A stretch of DNA of 64,000 bases from Nocardiopsis prasina DSM 43845 (GTDB lineage: Bacteria; Actinomycetota; Actinomycetes; Streptosporangiales; Streptosporangiaceae). The notes under the pieces are model-generated. The model saw only the letters and a program-made list of their open reading frames with translations, was not told the DNA's origin and did no database searches. The DNA lies in NCBI RefSeq assembly GCF_000341265.1, contig NZ_ANAE01000164.1:1-64000 (forward strand). The letters run 5' to 3'. A program made the position numbers and the translations under genes. Within the stretch, counting starts at the first letter, position 1. Each line of letters starts with the position of its first letter. Of this stretch, positions 1 through 9,931 are shown in pieces.

Positions 1-243
1 CGGCACCCCGACCCGGCCGTCCGCAGGGGGGAGGGGTGCCGCCTGCGAGAAGCGGCGGGGTCTTCCTCCTCAGCGGGTGCGCAGCGGCAGTGCGTGTGCA
101 CCCAGCGCGTGTGTGCACCCGGTTGTCCACAGGCGGAGGGGTCACCGCTGGCGTAGCGCGCCCGCCCGGTGTTGACTCGATATCGGGGGAGCCTCCGCCT
201 CCGCCAGCCTCAGCGTGCCCGGGGGCGCACTACCGTGGGGGCC
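1..243. other. Upstream region of rsmD, no gene recognised
   Basis: Several frames are open here simply because the sequence is GC-rich, but none gives a protein I recognise and none ends in a recognisable C-terminus. In related genomes a recG-like gene often precedes rsmD; I see no sign of its end. The stretch probably holds the rsmD promoter. Confidence 0.4.
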
Positions 244-810
244 ATGACCCGCATCATCGCCGGGGCGGCGGGCGGACGACGCATCTCCGCCCCCGACGGC
301 CGCACCACCCGACCCACCAGCGACCGGGCCCGCGAGGCCCTGTTCGCCTCCGTCCAGTCCGACCTCGGCCCCCTCGACGGGCTCCGGGTGATGGACCTCT
401 ACGCGGGGTCCGGGGCGATCGGCCTGGAGGCCCTGTCCCGGGGGGCCGCGCACGCGCTGCTGGTGGAGGCCGACCGCAAGGCGGCCCGCGTGGTGAAGGA
501 GAACATCGCCATACTGCGGCTCCCCGGCGCTGAGCTGGCCGCGGACCGGGTCGAGCGGGTGCTGGCGCGCGGCAACCAGGCCGCTCCCTACGACCTCGTG
601 GTCGCCGACCCGCCGTACGCGGTCACCGACGAGGAGGTCGCCTCGGTGCTGTCCGCACTGGTCGGGCACGGTTGGCTGGCCCCCTCCGCGATGCTCGTGG
701 TGGAGCGGTCCAAGCGCGGCGCCGAACCCGAGTGGCCGCGTGGGATCGAGCGGGACCGCAGCCGCAAGTACGGCGAAGCGATCCTCTGGTACGCCCGCAC
801 CACCGAGTAG
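244..810 (+). CDS. rsmD: 16S rRNA (guanine966-N2)-methyltransferase RsmD
   Basis: A SAM-dependent methyltransferase of 188 aa that modifies G966 of 16S rRNA during 30S maturation in the cytoplasm. The N-terminus MTRIIAGAAGGRRI matches the family start, the SAM-binding loop DLYAGSGAIGLEAL lies near residues 50-63, and the catalytic DPPY motif is near residue 121. The ATG at 244 fits the usual family length. It sits directly upstream of coaD, the standard rsmD-coaD order of bacteria, separated by about 200 nt, so coaD may have its own promoter. Confidence 0.95.
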   Translation: MTRIIAGAAGGRRISAPDGRTTRPTSDRAREALFASVQSDLGPLDGLRVMDLYAGSGAIGLEALSRGAAHALLVEADRKAARVVKENIAILRLPGAELAADRVERVLARGNQAAPYDLVVADPPYAVTDEEVASVLSALVGHGWLAPSAMLVVERSKRGAEPEWPRGIERDRSRKYGEAILWYARTTE

Positions 811-1008
811 ATATCGGGCATACGCCACGTTTTCTGGCGCCGCACCGGGGAAGGTTCAGACGACCCGGTGGGGTGGCTTCCGTGACGCCCGGGCCGGGTG
901 CGAAAGCGGACACTGGAGACCGCTAAGTGGGAGTTGCCCGAAATGGGGCGGGGGTGAGCCCCTACGATCGCTGTACCCGTGAGTAGTACCTGAGAGGGGC
1001 GATCCACC

Positions 1009-1497
1009 GTGCGCCGAGCCGTCTGTCCGGGCTCCTTCGACCCGGTCACCCACGGACACATCGACATCATCGGGCGAGCCGCCAAGCAGTACGACGAGGT
1101 CATCGCCGCCGTACTCAACAACGTCAACAAGCGGGGGCTCTTCACCGTCCCCGAGAAGCTCGACATGCTCACCGAGGGCACGGCCGAGTTCGACAACGTC
1201 CGGGTCAGCGAGTTCGACGGACTCCTCGTCGACTTCTGCCGCGAGAACGGCATCGAGACCATCGTGCGCAGCCTGCGCTCGGTCAGCGACTTCGACTACG
1301 AACTCCAGATCGCGCAGATGAACTACCGGCTCTCCGGCGTGGAGACCGTCTTCATGACCGCCAACCCGCAGTACTCGTACCTGTCGTCCAGCCTGGTCCG
1401 CGAGATCGCCATGCACCGCGGCGACGTCTCCAGCCTGGTCACGCCGTACGTCCAGGGGCGCCTCAAGGAGAAGTACGCCGAACGCGCCCAGGAGTAG
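1009..1497 (+). CDS. coaD: Phosphopantetheine adenylyltransferase
   Basis: Catalyses the penultimate step of coenzyme A synthesis, transferring AMP from ATP to 4'-phosphopantetheine. The 162-aa length is typical. The nucleotidyltransferase signature PGSFDPVTHGHIDI, containing the T/HxGH ATP-binding motif, is at residues 6-19, and the C-terminal SSSLVREI segment corresponds to the ISSTxVR motif. The start is a GTG at 1009 followed by the family-typical MRRAVCPGSFDP. It forms a cluster with rsmD upstream and the yceD-rpmF-rnc group downstream. Confidence 0.96.
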   Translation: MRRAVCPGSFDPVTHGHIDIIGRAAKQYDEVIAAVLNNVNKRGLFTVPEKLDMLTEGTAEFDNVRVSEFDGLLVDFCRENGIETIVRSLRSVSDFDYELQIAQMNYRLSGVETVFMTANPQYSYLSSSLVREIAMHRGDVSSLVTPYVQGRLKEKYAERAQE

Positions 1498-1615
1498 CCC
1501 CCTCCGCGAGCCCGATCCCGCCCCCTCCGCGGGTGCCTTCGGGGGGCTGATTTGGGTGGTCGGCGACATGGTAGGTAGAATCTGGGTTTGACCATGGGCG
1601 TCGCCGGTCCTCGGC

Positions 1616-2290
1616 GTGCGCTCAGGCCGGTCAGCACCACCGCGACAGCCCGACGTGCACCACGTCGGCGGCCGCGAGCCCGGCACCCGGAACTCTCCTG
1701 AAAGCGCGATCACTCTGTCTCGTCTAGATGCCCGTGACCCGTACGTGGTCGACACCCGCCAGCTGGGCCGCCAGCCGGGGTCGATGCGTACCGTCAACCG
1801 AATCGTGACCGTCCCCGAGGCGCTCGAGACGGCGATGGCCAGCGTGCCCAAGGGCCAGGAGATCGAGCTGGACCTGCGCCTTGAGGCGGTGATGGAGGGT
1901 GTCCTCGTCACCGGGACCGTCAACGGTCGCCTCACGGCGGAGTGCTCCCGCTGCCTCGACCCCCTCTCCGAGGAGTTGGAGGCCGGGTTCCAGGAGATGT
2001 ACCGCTACCCCGCCGACGACGACGTGAGCGTCCGAAGCGACGAGGACGCGGACGACGATGATGAGGACTACTATCTAGAGGGCGATCTGCTCGACCTCGA
2101 ACCGGTGATCCGAGACGCCGTCGTGCTCGCGCTCCCGCTCTCACCGCTGTGCGGCCCGGACTGCCCCGGCCTGTGCGCCGAGTGCGGTGTCAAGCTCGCC
2201 GACGCCGGGCCCGACCACGGTCACGGCGACGGTGTCGACCCGCGTTGGGAGGCGCTCCGCGACATCGCGGAGAAGCCCGACCAGCAGTGA
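1616..2290 (+). CDS. YceD/DUF177 family protein
   Basis: A DUF177 (YceD) protein, the usual partner upstream of rpmF; the family is linked to 23S rRNA/ribosome metabolism but its molecular role is not settled. Two cysteine pairs are visible, CSRC near the middle and a CxxxCxxxCxxC cluster (CGPDCPGLCAEC) in the C-terminal third, separated by a very acidic loop rich in Asp/Glu. The N-terminus is uncertain: the longest start is GTG 1616, but similarity to actinobacterial homologues begins only around 'SRLDARDPYVVDTRQLGR' (about 1714), so translation may start later, possibly from a non-ATG codon. It precedes rpmF by about 130 nt. Confidence 0.85.
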   Translation: MRSGRSAPPRQPDVHHVGGREPGTRNSPESAITLSRLDARDPYVVDTRQLGRQPGSMRTVNRIVTVPEALETAMASVPKGQEIELDLRLEAVMEGVLVTGTVNGRLTAECSRCLDPLSEELEAGFQEMYRYPADDDVSVRSDEDADDDDEDYYLEGDLLDLEPVIRDAVVLALPLSPLCGPDCPGLCAECGVKLADAGPDHGHGDGVDPRWEALRDIAEKPDQQ

Positions 2291-2423
2291 GTCCAGTGAC
2301 CCGATCGAGTGCGGTACCCAACGGGAACCGCCGACGACCGGGGCACACCCTCCCCGCCACAGCGCGCGGGGTGACCAGATAAGCGACCTCCCGCGACCGC
2401 GGGGGTGACCCAGGAGGATTGAA

Positions 2424-2600
2424 GTGGCCGTCCCGAAGCGGAAGATGTCGCGGAGCAACACCCGGACCCGCCGTTCCCAGTGGAAGGCGTCGCGCCCGGT
2501 GCTGGTCAACTGCCCGCGCTGCCGTGACCCGAAGCAGCCCCACATCGCGTGCCCGTCCTGCGGCACCTACAACAACCGCCAGGTCATCAACCCGGCCTAA
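2424..2600 (+). CDS. rpmF: 50S ribosomal protein L32
   Basis: A 58-aa ribosomal protein of the large subunit. The start GTG 2424 is preceded by AGGAGG at 2412-2417. The sequence begins [17 protein letters not shown], as in actinobacterial L32, and carries the zinc-ribbon type pairs CPRC and CPSC, meaning this is the zinc-binding (C+) form. Its position between yceD and rnc is the conserved one. Confidence 0.97.
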   Translation: MAVPKRKMSRSNTRTRRSQWKASRPVLVNCPRCRDPKQPHIACPSCGTYNNRQVINPA

Positions 2601-2947
2601 CCCGGACGTGCCAGGCTTCGGGCCGTGTGCCCGATCCCGTACTCCCGGACATCATCGGGGCGGAACCCTCTGAGGGCTCCGCCCCGAAGTGCTGTCCGGA
2701 AAGGGCCGTCCAGGGGGTCAGTGTCCCCAGGGCTTTGTAGAGTGATCTCGACGGACCGTGGGAAGACCATGATCCGTGGTGTCCGACACCGATCCCGGTC
2801 CCACAGGGGCTCCCGAGATCGTGGTGGCCGCCGGGGGAGTTCGCGCTCCCGCGACGATCACCTCGTTTTCGAGCGTCCCGGACGGGTCGGGGGCACCCCC
2901 ACCTCCGCGCGCCGTCCTCGGCGCGCCCAACAGGGAAGCGAACTCGC
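2601..2947. other. rpmF-rnc intergenic region
   Basis: About 350 nt without a recognised gene. It contains the hairpin at 2657-2685. A 57-codon GTG-initiated frame ([12 protein letters not shown]...) runs from about 2779 to just past the rnc start, but it has no recognisable domain and I do not call it a gene. The rnc promoter is probably here. Confidence 0.45.
2657..2685 (+). terminator. Hairpin downstream of rpmF
   Basis: A GC-rich inverted repeat (GGGGCGGA...TCCGCCCC with an inner CCCTC/GAGGG) lies about 55 nt after the rpmF stop. There is no U-tract, so intrinsic termination is plausible rather than certain. Confidence 0.5.
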
Positions 2948-3700
2948 GTGGCTAGCCAACTCTCCGTCTCCGAGGCCAGGTCGTTCCACCGTGCGATCGG
3001 GGTCGAGGTGGACCCCAAGATCCTGCTCCGGGCCCTGACCCACCGCTCCTACGCGTACGAGAAGGGCGGCCTGCCCACCAACGAGCGCCTGGAGTTCCTC
3101 GGTGACTCCGTGCTCGGCCTGGTGGTCACCGACACCCTCTTCCGCAAGCACCCGGACCTGCCGGAGGGCCAGCTCGCCAAGCTGCGCGCCGCCGTCGTCA
3201 ACATGAGGGCGCTGGCCGACGTCGCGCGCGGGCTGGGCATCGGCGAGTACATCCGGCTGGGCCGGGGCGAGGAGGGCACCGGGGGGCGCGACAAGTCGTC
3301 GATCCTCGCGGACACCCTGGAGGCCATCATCGGCGCGGTGTACCTGGACCGCGGTCTGGACACCGCCTCGGAGTTCGTGCACCGCCTCTTCGACCCGCTG
3401 ATCGCCACCGCCTCCGGGCTGGGCGCCGGACTGGACTGGAAGACCTCCCTCCAGGAGCTCACCGCCGCCGAGATGCTCGGCGTGCCCGAGTACCACGTGG
3501 ACGAGAGCGGCCCCGACCACCAGAAGACCTTCCGCGCCACCGTGCGGGTCGCCGGGGAGAGCTACGGCCTGGGTGAGGGCCGCAGCAAGAAGGAGGCCGA
3601 GCAGCAGGCCGCGGAGTCCGCGTGGAAGGCCATCCGGGCCCGCGCGGACCGCGCCGCCGAGCAGGCCAGGGGCGGATCCAGCGGCAACGGGCAGGGCTGA
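2948..3700 (+). CDS. rnc: Ribonuclease III
   Basis: A double-strand-specific endoribonuclease of 250 aa for rRNA and mRNA processing. The RNase III signature [13 protein letters not shown] is near residues 46-58, with the second catalytic acidic patch [13 protein letters not shown] around residues 119-131. A double-stranded RNA-binding domain follows at about 165-235 (SLQELTAAE...[13 protein letters not shown]). The start is GTG 2948. The mutM gene begins 3 nt after the stop, so the two are almost certainly cotranscribed. Confidence 0.97.
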   Translation: MASQLSVSEARSFHRAIGVEVDPKILLRALTHRSYAYEKGGLPTNERLEFLGDSVLGLVVTDTLFRKHPDLPEGQLAKLRAAVVNMRALADVARGLGIGEYIRLGRGEEGTGGRDKSSILADTLEAIIGAVYLDRGLDTASEFVHRLFDPLIATASGLGAGLDWKTSLQELTAAEMLGVPEYHVDESGPDHQKTFRATVRVAGESYGLGEGRSKKEAEQQAAESAWKAIRARADRAAEQARGGSSGNGQG

Positions 3701-3703
3701 GCG

Positions 3704-4561
3704 GTGCCCGAACTCCCCGAGGTCGAGGTGGTCCGGCGCGGCCTGGCCGAACACGCGGTGGGGCGCCGGATCGGCGCCGTCGAGGTGCTGCACACGCGCT
3801 CGGTCCGCCGCCACGTGCCCGGCCCCGCCGACTTCGCGGCTCGGCTCGGGGGCCAGACCCCCACGGCGGTGCGCCGCCGCGGCAAGTACATGTGGCTGGT
3901 GCTGGACAGCGGCGACATGCTCCTGGCCCACCTGGGCATGAGCGGGCAGATGCTGGTGCAGCCGCAGGGCAAGCCGGACGAGAAGCACCTGCGGGTGCGC
4001 ATTCCGTTGGACGACGGCAACGAGCTGCGCTTCGTCGACCAGCGCACCTTCGGCCACCTGCTGCTGGATCGGGAGGGTGAGCGCGCCGAGGTGCCGTCAT
4101 CGGTGGACCACATCGCCCTGGACCCGCTGGACGCCGAGTTCGTCCCGGAGGCGTTCGTCAGGGCGCTGCGGGCCAAGCGGACCGAGGTGAAGCGGGCGCT
4201 GCTGGACCAGTCGCTGATCAGCGGTGTGGGAAACATCTACGCCGACGAGGCGCTGTGGCGGGCCCGGCTGCACTGGGCCCGTTCCACGCGGGGGCTGTCC
4301 GACGCCCAGGCGCTGGAGCTGCTCGGCCACGTCACCGAGGTGATGACCGAGGCCCTGGACGTCGGCGGGACCACGTTCGACGGGCTGTACGTCAACGTCA
4401 ACGGTGAGAGCGGCTACTTCGAGCGGGGGCTCAACGCCTATGGGCGGCGGGACCGTCCGTGCGGCCGCTGCGGCACGCTGATCGTGCGTGAGGCGTTCAT
4501 GAACCGCTCCTCGTTCAGCTGCCCGAGCTGTCAGCGTGCGCCGCGCGCCGCCCGCTCCTGA
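3704..4561 (+). CDS. mutM: Formamidopyrimidine-DNA glycosylase
   Basis: A base-excision repair glycosylase/AP lyase of 285 aa that removes 8-oxoguanine and FaPy lesions. The N-terminus [14 protein letters not shown] carries the catalytic Pro2 and Glu3 (after Met removal, Pro1 is the nucleophile). RGKYMW near residue 65 holds the conserved Lys. The helix-two-turn-helix [12 protein letters not shown] and the C-terminal zinc finger CGRC...CPSC are complete, so the enzyme should be active. It starts with GTG 3 nt after rnc, a classic rnc-mutM pair. Confidence 0.97.
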   Translation: MPELPEVEVVRRGLAEHAVGRRIGAVEVLHTRSVRRHVPGPADFAARLGGQTPTAVRRRGKYMWLVLDSGDMLLAHLGMSGQMLVQPQGKPDEKHLRVRIPLDDGNELRFVDQRTFGHLLLDREGERAEVPSSVDHIALDPLDAEFVPEAFVRALRAKRTEVKRALLDQSLISGVGNIYADEALWRARLHWARSTRGLSDAQALELLGHVTEVMTEALDVGGTTFDGLYVNVNGESGYFERGLNAYGRRDRPCGRCGTLIVREAFMNRSSFSCPSCQRAPRAARS

Positions 4562-4686
4562 GCCGCGTTCGTCGCCGTCCGGGGGAGCGGAACGTAATAT
4601 TTCGTCCCTTTTTTGATACGTCTGTGGTCTCACGTGGCGTGTCGGTGAGCAAAGTGTCTCCGTGAGGTAAGGGAGAGTTCGGGGCC

Positions 4687-4974
4687 GTGGGGCAAGAGGG
4701 AGAGCCGATCCGACTGACCGCCTGGGTGCGGGGGCGGGTCCAGGGCGTGGGTTTCCGCTGGTGGACGCGGGCTCGGGGGCTGGAACTCGGGCTCACCGGT
4801 GCCGCCACCAACCTGGACGACGGCCGGGTGGAGGTCGTCGCGGAGGGGTCACGGGAGAGCTGCGAGAGGCTGCTGGGACACCTGAGAAGCGGCGAAACCC
4901 CCGGAAGAGTGGACTCCGTGGTCGAACGCTGGGCTCCGCCCGGGGGTTCCTTCGACGGTTTCGTCGAGCGGTGA
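4687..4974 (+). CDS. acyP: Acylphosphatase
   Basis: A small (95 aa) enzyme that hydrolyses acyl phosphates such as carbamoyl phosphate. The catalytic signature [13 protein letters not shown] (conserved Arg) and the second motif [17 protein letters not shown] (conserved Asn) are both present. The start is GTG 4687, preceded by a GAGGTAAGGGAGAG purine stretch. The 125-nt gap after mutM contains a T6 run near 4610 in an otherwise GC-rich sequence, which may mark a terminator or promoter. Acylphosphatase upstream of smc is common in actinobacteria. Confidence 0.94.
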   Translation: MGQEGEPIRLTAWVRGRVQGVGFRWWTRARGLELGLTGAATNLDDGRVEVVAEGSRESCERLLGHLRSGETPGRVDSVVERWAPPGGSFDGFVER

Positions 4975-5345
4975 GTATGCTGGAACGGTAACGCGGTAGG
5001 AACATTGACCGTGGGGCGGCGCGACCGGGCGACAGACGGGCGCCGGGAGCCACGGGGATCACCGCGCGAGCCGTTCGAGGGCCGCGCTACCGGCGTCACC
5101 GCCGGGGGGTGGATCACGTTCTGACCGTGCGGTGCCACGTGCCCGGGTGGTTTCGGCCCGGGGTGTGGTCGTTACGGACTGTTGTAATCCAATCTTGACC
5201 AGCGGCGCGCGGAGTGAGACTCTGGAAGGCACACCGCGCAACTTCCGACCGTGGCGTCGGCCCTGAGTAACCCGGGTCGAAGAGTACACACGGGGACACG
5301 TATGCGCGCATCCCAACTGGTCACTCAGTGTGGAGGACCCACATC
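4975..5345. other. Intergenic region before the small coiled-coil gene
   Basis: About 370 nt with no recognised gene. The part around 5160-5215 is less GC-rich, and TTGACC-like hexamers occur, so a promoter for the downstream small gene is likely here. I see no convincing structured RNA. Confidence 0.4.
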
Positions 5346-5537
5346 ATGGCGAAGGCTCTGTTTGGCCACGTCGGCGGCTCCGACCCTCGTATGGTCTCGG
5401 AGATGCGACGGCTTCAGAAGCGGGTACGCGACCTCGAGGACGAGATCAGCCGTCTTCAGGCGAAGAACGACCAGCTCAGCATGGCCGTCACCGACGTCGC
5501 CGCCAGCGCGACCGACCGCGAGCCCGCGCTCGCCTGA
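5346..5537 (+). CDS. Small coiled-coil protein upstream of smc
   Basis: A 63-aa protein of unknown function. The ATG at 5346 has a GGAGG at 5332-5336. Residues about 14-45 (MVSEMRRLQKRVRDLEDEI and onward) form a predicted coiled coil with heptad Leu/Val spacing, followed by a short Ala-rich tail. Good ribosome-binding site, codon use like its neighbours and an ordered heptad pattern argue for a real gene. Its place just upstream of smc makes a chromosome-related role conceivable, but that is only context. Confidence 0.7.
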   Translation: MAKALFGHVGGSDPRMVSEMRRLQKRVRDLEDEISRLQAKNDQLSMAVTDVAASATDREPALA

Positions 5538-5991
5538 CACCGTGACGTCGTGAGGGCCGTCCGCGACGGCCTGGAGACGACACACGGAGGATGATCCACT
5601 GACGGGGACGCCGAAGCCACTTCCTGGCGTCCCTGGCCGGATCTCCACCGAACAGTCGAGGACTCGACACTCGGACTCGACACCCGATCGGCCCGTACCG
5701 CATGCGTTCCGGAGCCGGACGGGAACCCGAAACCGCCGCTCGCTTTCCCTTCCCTTGCGGTTTCCTTTACCGTTGTACCCGGCGGAATCGCACGCAACCC
5801 TCCGTGTTCGCGCGATCTCTCCGCCTCCGGCACCCCTCGGGCGTCGGCATCGCCGCAACGTCACGGTGTCGCAGCTCATCGCCCCCGAGTGGCCCCAACG
5901 CCGCACTTCGCGCCCTGCTTCATGGCACCCTTGAGGTCGGCCCCGTGGCGACCGCCCGTGGCGACAACGGTGACCGTCGTGGGAGGCGCGG
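5538..5991. other. Intergenic region before smc
   Basis: About 450 nt without a recognisable gene. A pyrimidine-rich, less GC-dense patch (about 5740-5780) may hold a promoter. No clear hairpin, tRNA or riboswitch seen. Confidence 0.4.
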
Positions 5992-8900
5992 GTGTACCTG
6001 AAGAATCTGACGCTGCGCGGCTTCAAGTCGTTCGCGTCGGCCACCACCCTGCGCTTCGAACCCGGCATCACCTGTGTGGTGGGGCCCAACGGGTCCGGCA
6101 AGTCCAACGTCGTCGACGCCCTGTCCTGGGTGATGGGCGAGCAGGGCGCCAAGTCCCTGCGCGGCGGCAAGATGGAGGATGTCATCTTCGCGGGCACCTC
6201 CACCCGCCAGGCGCTGGGCCGTGCCGAGGTCAGCCTCACCATCGACAACAACGACAGCGCCCTGCCGATCGACTACACCGAGGTCACCATCAAGCGGACG
6301 ATGTTCCGCAACGGCGGCTCGGAGTACGCGATCAACGGCGACACCTGCCGCCTTCTCGACATCCAGGACCTGCTCAGCGACTCCGGTATCGGCCGTGAGA
6401 TGCACGTCATCGTCGGCCAGGGACAGCTCGACACCGTCCTGCACGCCGGGCCCGAGGACCGCCGCGCCCTCATCGAGGAGGCGGCGGGCATCCTCAAGCA
6501 CCGCAAGCGCAAAGAGAAGGCGATCCGCAAGCTCAACGCGATGCAGGGCAACCTGGACCGCGTCACCGACCTCACCGCCGAGCTCCGCCGCCAGCTCAAG
6601 CCCCTGGGCCGCCAGGCCGAACTCGCGCGCAGGGCCGCCGTCATCCAGGCCGACCTCCGCGACGCCCGCCTGCGCCTGCTCGCGGACGACATCGTCACCC
6701 TCACCGACCAGCTGGCCAAGGAGGAAGCGGACGAGAAGGAGGTCCTCACGCGTCGCGGGGCCGCCGAGACCGCCCTCAACCAGGCCCAGGAGCGCGAGGC
6801 CGAGCTGGAGGAGCGGGCCACCGCAGCCGCCCCCGCCCTGGCCCGGGCCAGCGAGACCTACCACGCGCTGTCCCGCCTCACCGAACGCCTCGACGCCGTC
6901 CGGGGGCTGGCCACCGAACGCCACCAGAACCTCGTCGCGGTCCAGGGCGAGGTGGTCCAGCGCCGCGACCCCGAGGAACTGGAGATGGAGGCCGAGGAGG
7001 CCGCCGCCCAGGAGGAGGAGCTCCAGACCCGCTTGGAGGAGGCCCGCGAGGTCCTGGAGACCAGCGTCACGGAGAGATCCGCCGCCGAGGACGCCCTGCA
7101 CCGTGAGGAACGGCGCCTGGAGGCCGCCTCCCGCGCCGCCGCAGAACGCCGCGAGGGCATCGTCCGGCTGGCCGCCCGGGTGGAGGGGCTGCGCGGACGG
7201 CTGACCTCCAACGAGGCGGAGATCACCCGTCTGGAGGAGGCCGCCCAGCAGGCCGCCGAGCGTGCCGCCACCGCCCAGAGCGAGTACGAGATGGCCGCCG
7301 AGGAGGCCGCCGGGCTCGACGAGGGTGACGCCGAACTCGACGACACCCAGGAGCGCTTCGCCCGCCAGCTGTCCGCCGTGGACTCCGAGCTCAACCAGCT
7401 GCGCGACACCGAGCGCTCCGCCGAGGGCGAGCGCGCCGCGCTGGCCGCCCGCAAGGAGGCCCTCGAACTGGGTCTGGCCCACAAGGACGGCGCCGGGACC
7501 CTCCTGGAGGCCGGGCTGCCCGGCATGCTCGGCAGCCTCGCCGCCCTCGTCCAGGTCGAACCGGGCCACGAGACCGCCCTCGCCGCCGCCTTCGGCGTGG
7601 CCGCGGGTGCGGTCGCCGTCAGCGACGAGGCCAGCGCCGCCGCGGCCCTGGAACTGCTCAAGTCCGAGGACGCCGGCCGGGCCGGGATCGTCGTCGCCCG
7701 CGCCGTCCCCTCCGCCGACCGTGCCAGCTGGCCGTCCCTGCCCGGGGGCGTTCGCTACGCCGCCGACGCCGTCACCGCACCGGAACACCTGTCCGACGCG
7801 GTCGCCGCGCTCCTGGACCGGGTGGCGCTGGCCGCCGACACCCAGGAGGCCCGCGACCTGGTCTCCGCCCTTCCACAGGTACGCGCGGTCACCCCCGACG
7901 GTGACGTGTTCGCCGCCGCCATGGTGCACGGCGGCACCGCCGCCGCGCCCAGCCTCCTGGAGGTCCAGGCCGCGGTGGACGAGGCCGCCGAGAGCCTGGA
8001 GGCCGCCACCGAGGCGGCCAAGCGCGTCGCCGTGGAGCTGGAGGAGAAGAAGCGCGAGCGCGCCGAGATCGCGGAGGCCGCCGAGGAGGTCACCGCACGG
8101 CGACGCCAGGGCGACCGCAGGCGCAACGAGTCCGCTCAGCGGCTGGGCAAGCTGGGCGGACAGGCCCGCTCCGCCGAGGCCGAGTCCGAGCGCTACGCTG
8201 CCGCCGCAGCCAAGGCCGCCGCCTCGCGCGGTGAGGACGCCCAGAAGCTGGAGCGCCTGGAGGAGGAACTGGCGGAGGCCGAGGAGATCTCCGCCGCCGT
8301 CGAGGAGGAGGCGCCCGACGCCGACCACCGCGACGAGCTCTCCGCGCTGGCCTCCCGCGCCCGCGCCACCGAGATGGAGCGGCGGCTGGCCGTGCGCACC
8401 GCCGAGGAGCGGGCCCGTTCCATCGCGGGCCGCGCGGACGCGCTGCTGGCCCAGGCCGCCGAGGAGCGCCGGGCGGTGGAGCGCGAGGCCGAGCGGCGCC
8501 GCAACCGCGCCGCGCAGGCCACGGTCGCCCAGGCCGTGGTCGAGAGTGCCCGGCTGAGCCTGGAACGGATCGCTGTCTCCCTGGCCGCCGCGGAGACCGA
8601 GCGCGTGGCCGCCGAGGCCGAACGCGAGGCCCGCGACGGCGAGCTGAAGACGGTGCGCGCCCGCGTCCGCGAGCTCTCCGTCGAGCTGGAGAAGCTGACC
8701 AGCTCCGCGCACAGTGGCGAGGTGGCCCGCGCGGAGCGCCGGATGCGTCTGGAGCAGCTGGAGACCAAGGCACTGGAGGAGCTGGGCGTGGACGTGCCCA
8801 CCCTCATCGCGGAGTACGGTCCCCGGGTGCCGGTCCCCCCGGCGACCGACGCCGACGAGGACGCGGTGCCGCTGCCCTATGTCCGCGAGGTGCAGGCCAA

Positions 8901-9537
8901 GCGGCTCAAGGTGGCCGAGCGCCAGCTCAACCAGCTCGGGAAGATCAACCCGCTGGCGCTGGAGGAGTTCGCGGCTCTGGAGGAGCGGCACGCCTTCCTC
9001 AACGCCCAGCTGGAGGACCTCAAGAAGACCCGCCGGGACCTGATGGACATCGTCGCGGAGGTGGACGCCCGGGTGCAGGAGGTGTTCTCCTCGGCCTACC
9101 TGGACGTGGAGCGGGAGTTCGCGGCGATCTTCGGCCGTCTGTTCCCAGGCGGTGAGGGCCGCTTGGTGCTGACCACTCCCGAGGACATGCTCACCACGGG
9201 TATCGAGGTCGAGGCCCGGCCGCCCGGCAAGAAGGTCAAGCGGCTGTCCCTGCTGTCCGGCGGTGAGCGCTCACTGACCGCCGTGGCCTTCCTCGCGGCG
9301 ATCTTCAAGGCCCGGCCGTCGCCCTTCTACGTGATGGACGAGGTCGAGGCGGCCCTGGACGACACCAACCTCCAGCGTCTGCTGGTGATCTTCGAGGAGC
9401 TGCGGGAGTCGTCGCAGCTGATCGTGATCACCCACCAGAAGCGCACCATGGAGGCGGCGGACGCCCTGTACGGCGTCACCATGCAGGGTGACGGCATCTC
9501 CCAGGTGATCAGCCAGAAGCTCGACCGCCCGGCCTAG
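5992..9537 (+). CDS. smc: Chromosome segregation protein SMC
   Basis: A 1181-aa ATPase that compacts and segregates the chromosome with ScpA/ScpB. The N-terminal ATP-binding head has Walker A GPNGSGKS at residues 31-38. Long Ala/Glu/Arg-rich coiled coils flank a hinge at roughly 500-620 (GLPGMLGSLAALVQV...). The C-terminal head carries the ABC signature LSGGERSLTA near 1088 and Walker B FYVMDEVEAALDD near 1111. The start is GTG 5992 giving MYLKNLTLRGFKSFA, the standard SMC start, and the full length is preserved. In many actinomycetes smc is followed closely by ftsY; here about 13 kb of accessory DNA separates them. Confidence 0.98.
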   Translation: MYLKNLTLRGFKSFASATTLRFEPGITCVVGPNGSGKSNVVDALSWVMGEQGAKSLRGGKMEDVIFAGTSTRQALGRAEVSLTIDNNDSALPIDYTEVTIKRTMFRNGGSEYAINGDTCRLLDIQDLLSDSGIGREMHVIVGQGQLDTVLHAGPEDRRALIEEAAGILKHRKRKEKAIRKLNAMQGNLDRVTDLTAELRRQLKPLGRQAELARRAAVIQADLRDARLRLLADDIVTLTDQLAKEEADEKEVLTRRGAAETALNQAQEREAELEERATAAAPALARASETYHALSRLTERLDAVRGLATERHQNLVAVQGEVVQRRDPEELEMEAEEAAAQEEELQTRLEEAREVLETSVTERSAAEDALHREERRLEAASRAAAERREGIVRLAARVEGLRGRLTSNEAEITRLEEAAQQAAERAATAQSEYEMAAEEAAGLDEGDAELDDTQERFARQLSAVDSELNQLRDTERSAEGERAALAARKEALELGLAHKDGAGTLLEAGLPGMLGSLAALVQVEPGHETALAAAFGVAAGAVAVSDEASAAAALELLKSEDAGRAGIVVARAVPSADRASWPSLPGGVRYAADAVTAPEHLSDAVAALLDRVALAADTQEARDLVSALPQVRAVTPDGDVFAAAMVHGGTAAAPSLLEVQAAVDEAAESLEAATEAAKRVAVELEEKKRERAEIAEAAEEVTARRRQGDRRRNESAQRLGKLGGQARSAEAESERYAAAAAKAAASRGEDAQKLERLEEELAEAEEISAAVEEEAPDADHRDELSALASRARATEMERRLAVRTAEERARSIAGRADALLAQAAEERRAVEREAERRRNRAAQATVAQAVVESARLSLERIAVSLAAAETERVAAEAEREARDGELKTVRARVRELSVELEKLTSSAHSGEVARAERRMRLEQLETKALEELGVDVPTLIAEYGPRVPVPPATDADEDAVPLPYVREVQAKRLKVAERQLNQLGKINPLALEEFAALEERHAFLNAQLEDLKKTRRDLMDIVAEVDARVQEVFSSAYLDVEREFAAIFGRLFPGGEGRLVLTTPEDMLTTGIEVEARPPGKKVKRLSLLSGGERSLTAVAFLAAIFKARPSPFYVMDEVEAALDDTNLQRLLVIFEELRESSQLIVITHQKRTMEAADALYGVTMQGDGISQVISQKLDRPA

Positions 9538-9931
9538 GGGACAGGACAGGAGCCGCGGACCGGCGCGACAGCACCCTGTTGCGGCTGGTCATGTCGGTGG
9601 GTTACGGCCTGGCCGTCGCGCTGCCGGTGACGGACTCCGCGCCCCCGAAGGCTCGTCGGGGGAGACCAAGGTAGTTCCCCTGGGAGTGCCCCTCACTGGC
9701 AGACGGGACCTGCTCCCAGCTGGCCGTCTCCCGTCTGCTGGGGCCTGACGCCGTTCGTTGCGGTGACGGCGAGCCCGCGCTCCCACAGCCGGAACCCCGG
9801 ACTGACGAGCCGAGGGTGGCGCAGGTCACTCTCCCCCCGTCGCTTCGATGCGGACTCGGGGCCGGTCGGAGCCCTAGCCTGGCGGTTGGAGTGCAAGCAC
9901 CAACCCCAATGATCTGGTCGAAACGGACGCC
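9538..9931. other. Intergenic region after smc
   Basis: About 390 nt, left border of the smc-ftsY accessory segment. Only very short frames are seen and none is recognisable. It probably holds the promoter of the membrane-protein gene at 9932. Confidence 0.35.

Noticed and set aside
142-828. Long minus-strand open frame antisense to rsmD
   Set aside because: Shadow of a GC-rich gene; the plus strand encodes clear RsmD motifs and the antisense product has no recognisable domain.
5920-8991. 1023-aa minus-strand open frame across smc
   Set aside because: Arises from third-position GC bias opposite smc; Gly/Leu-rich composition with no family pattern.
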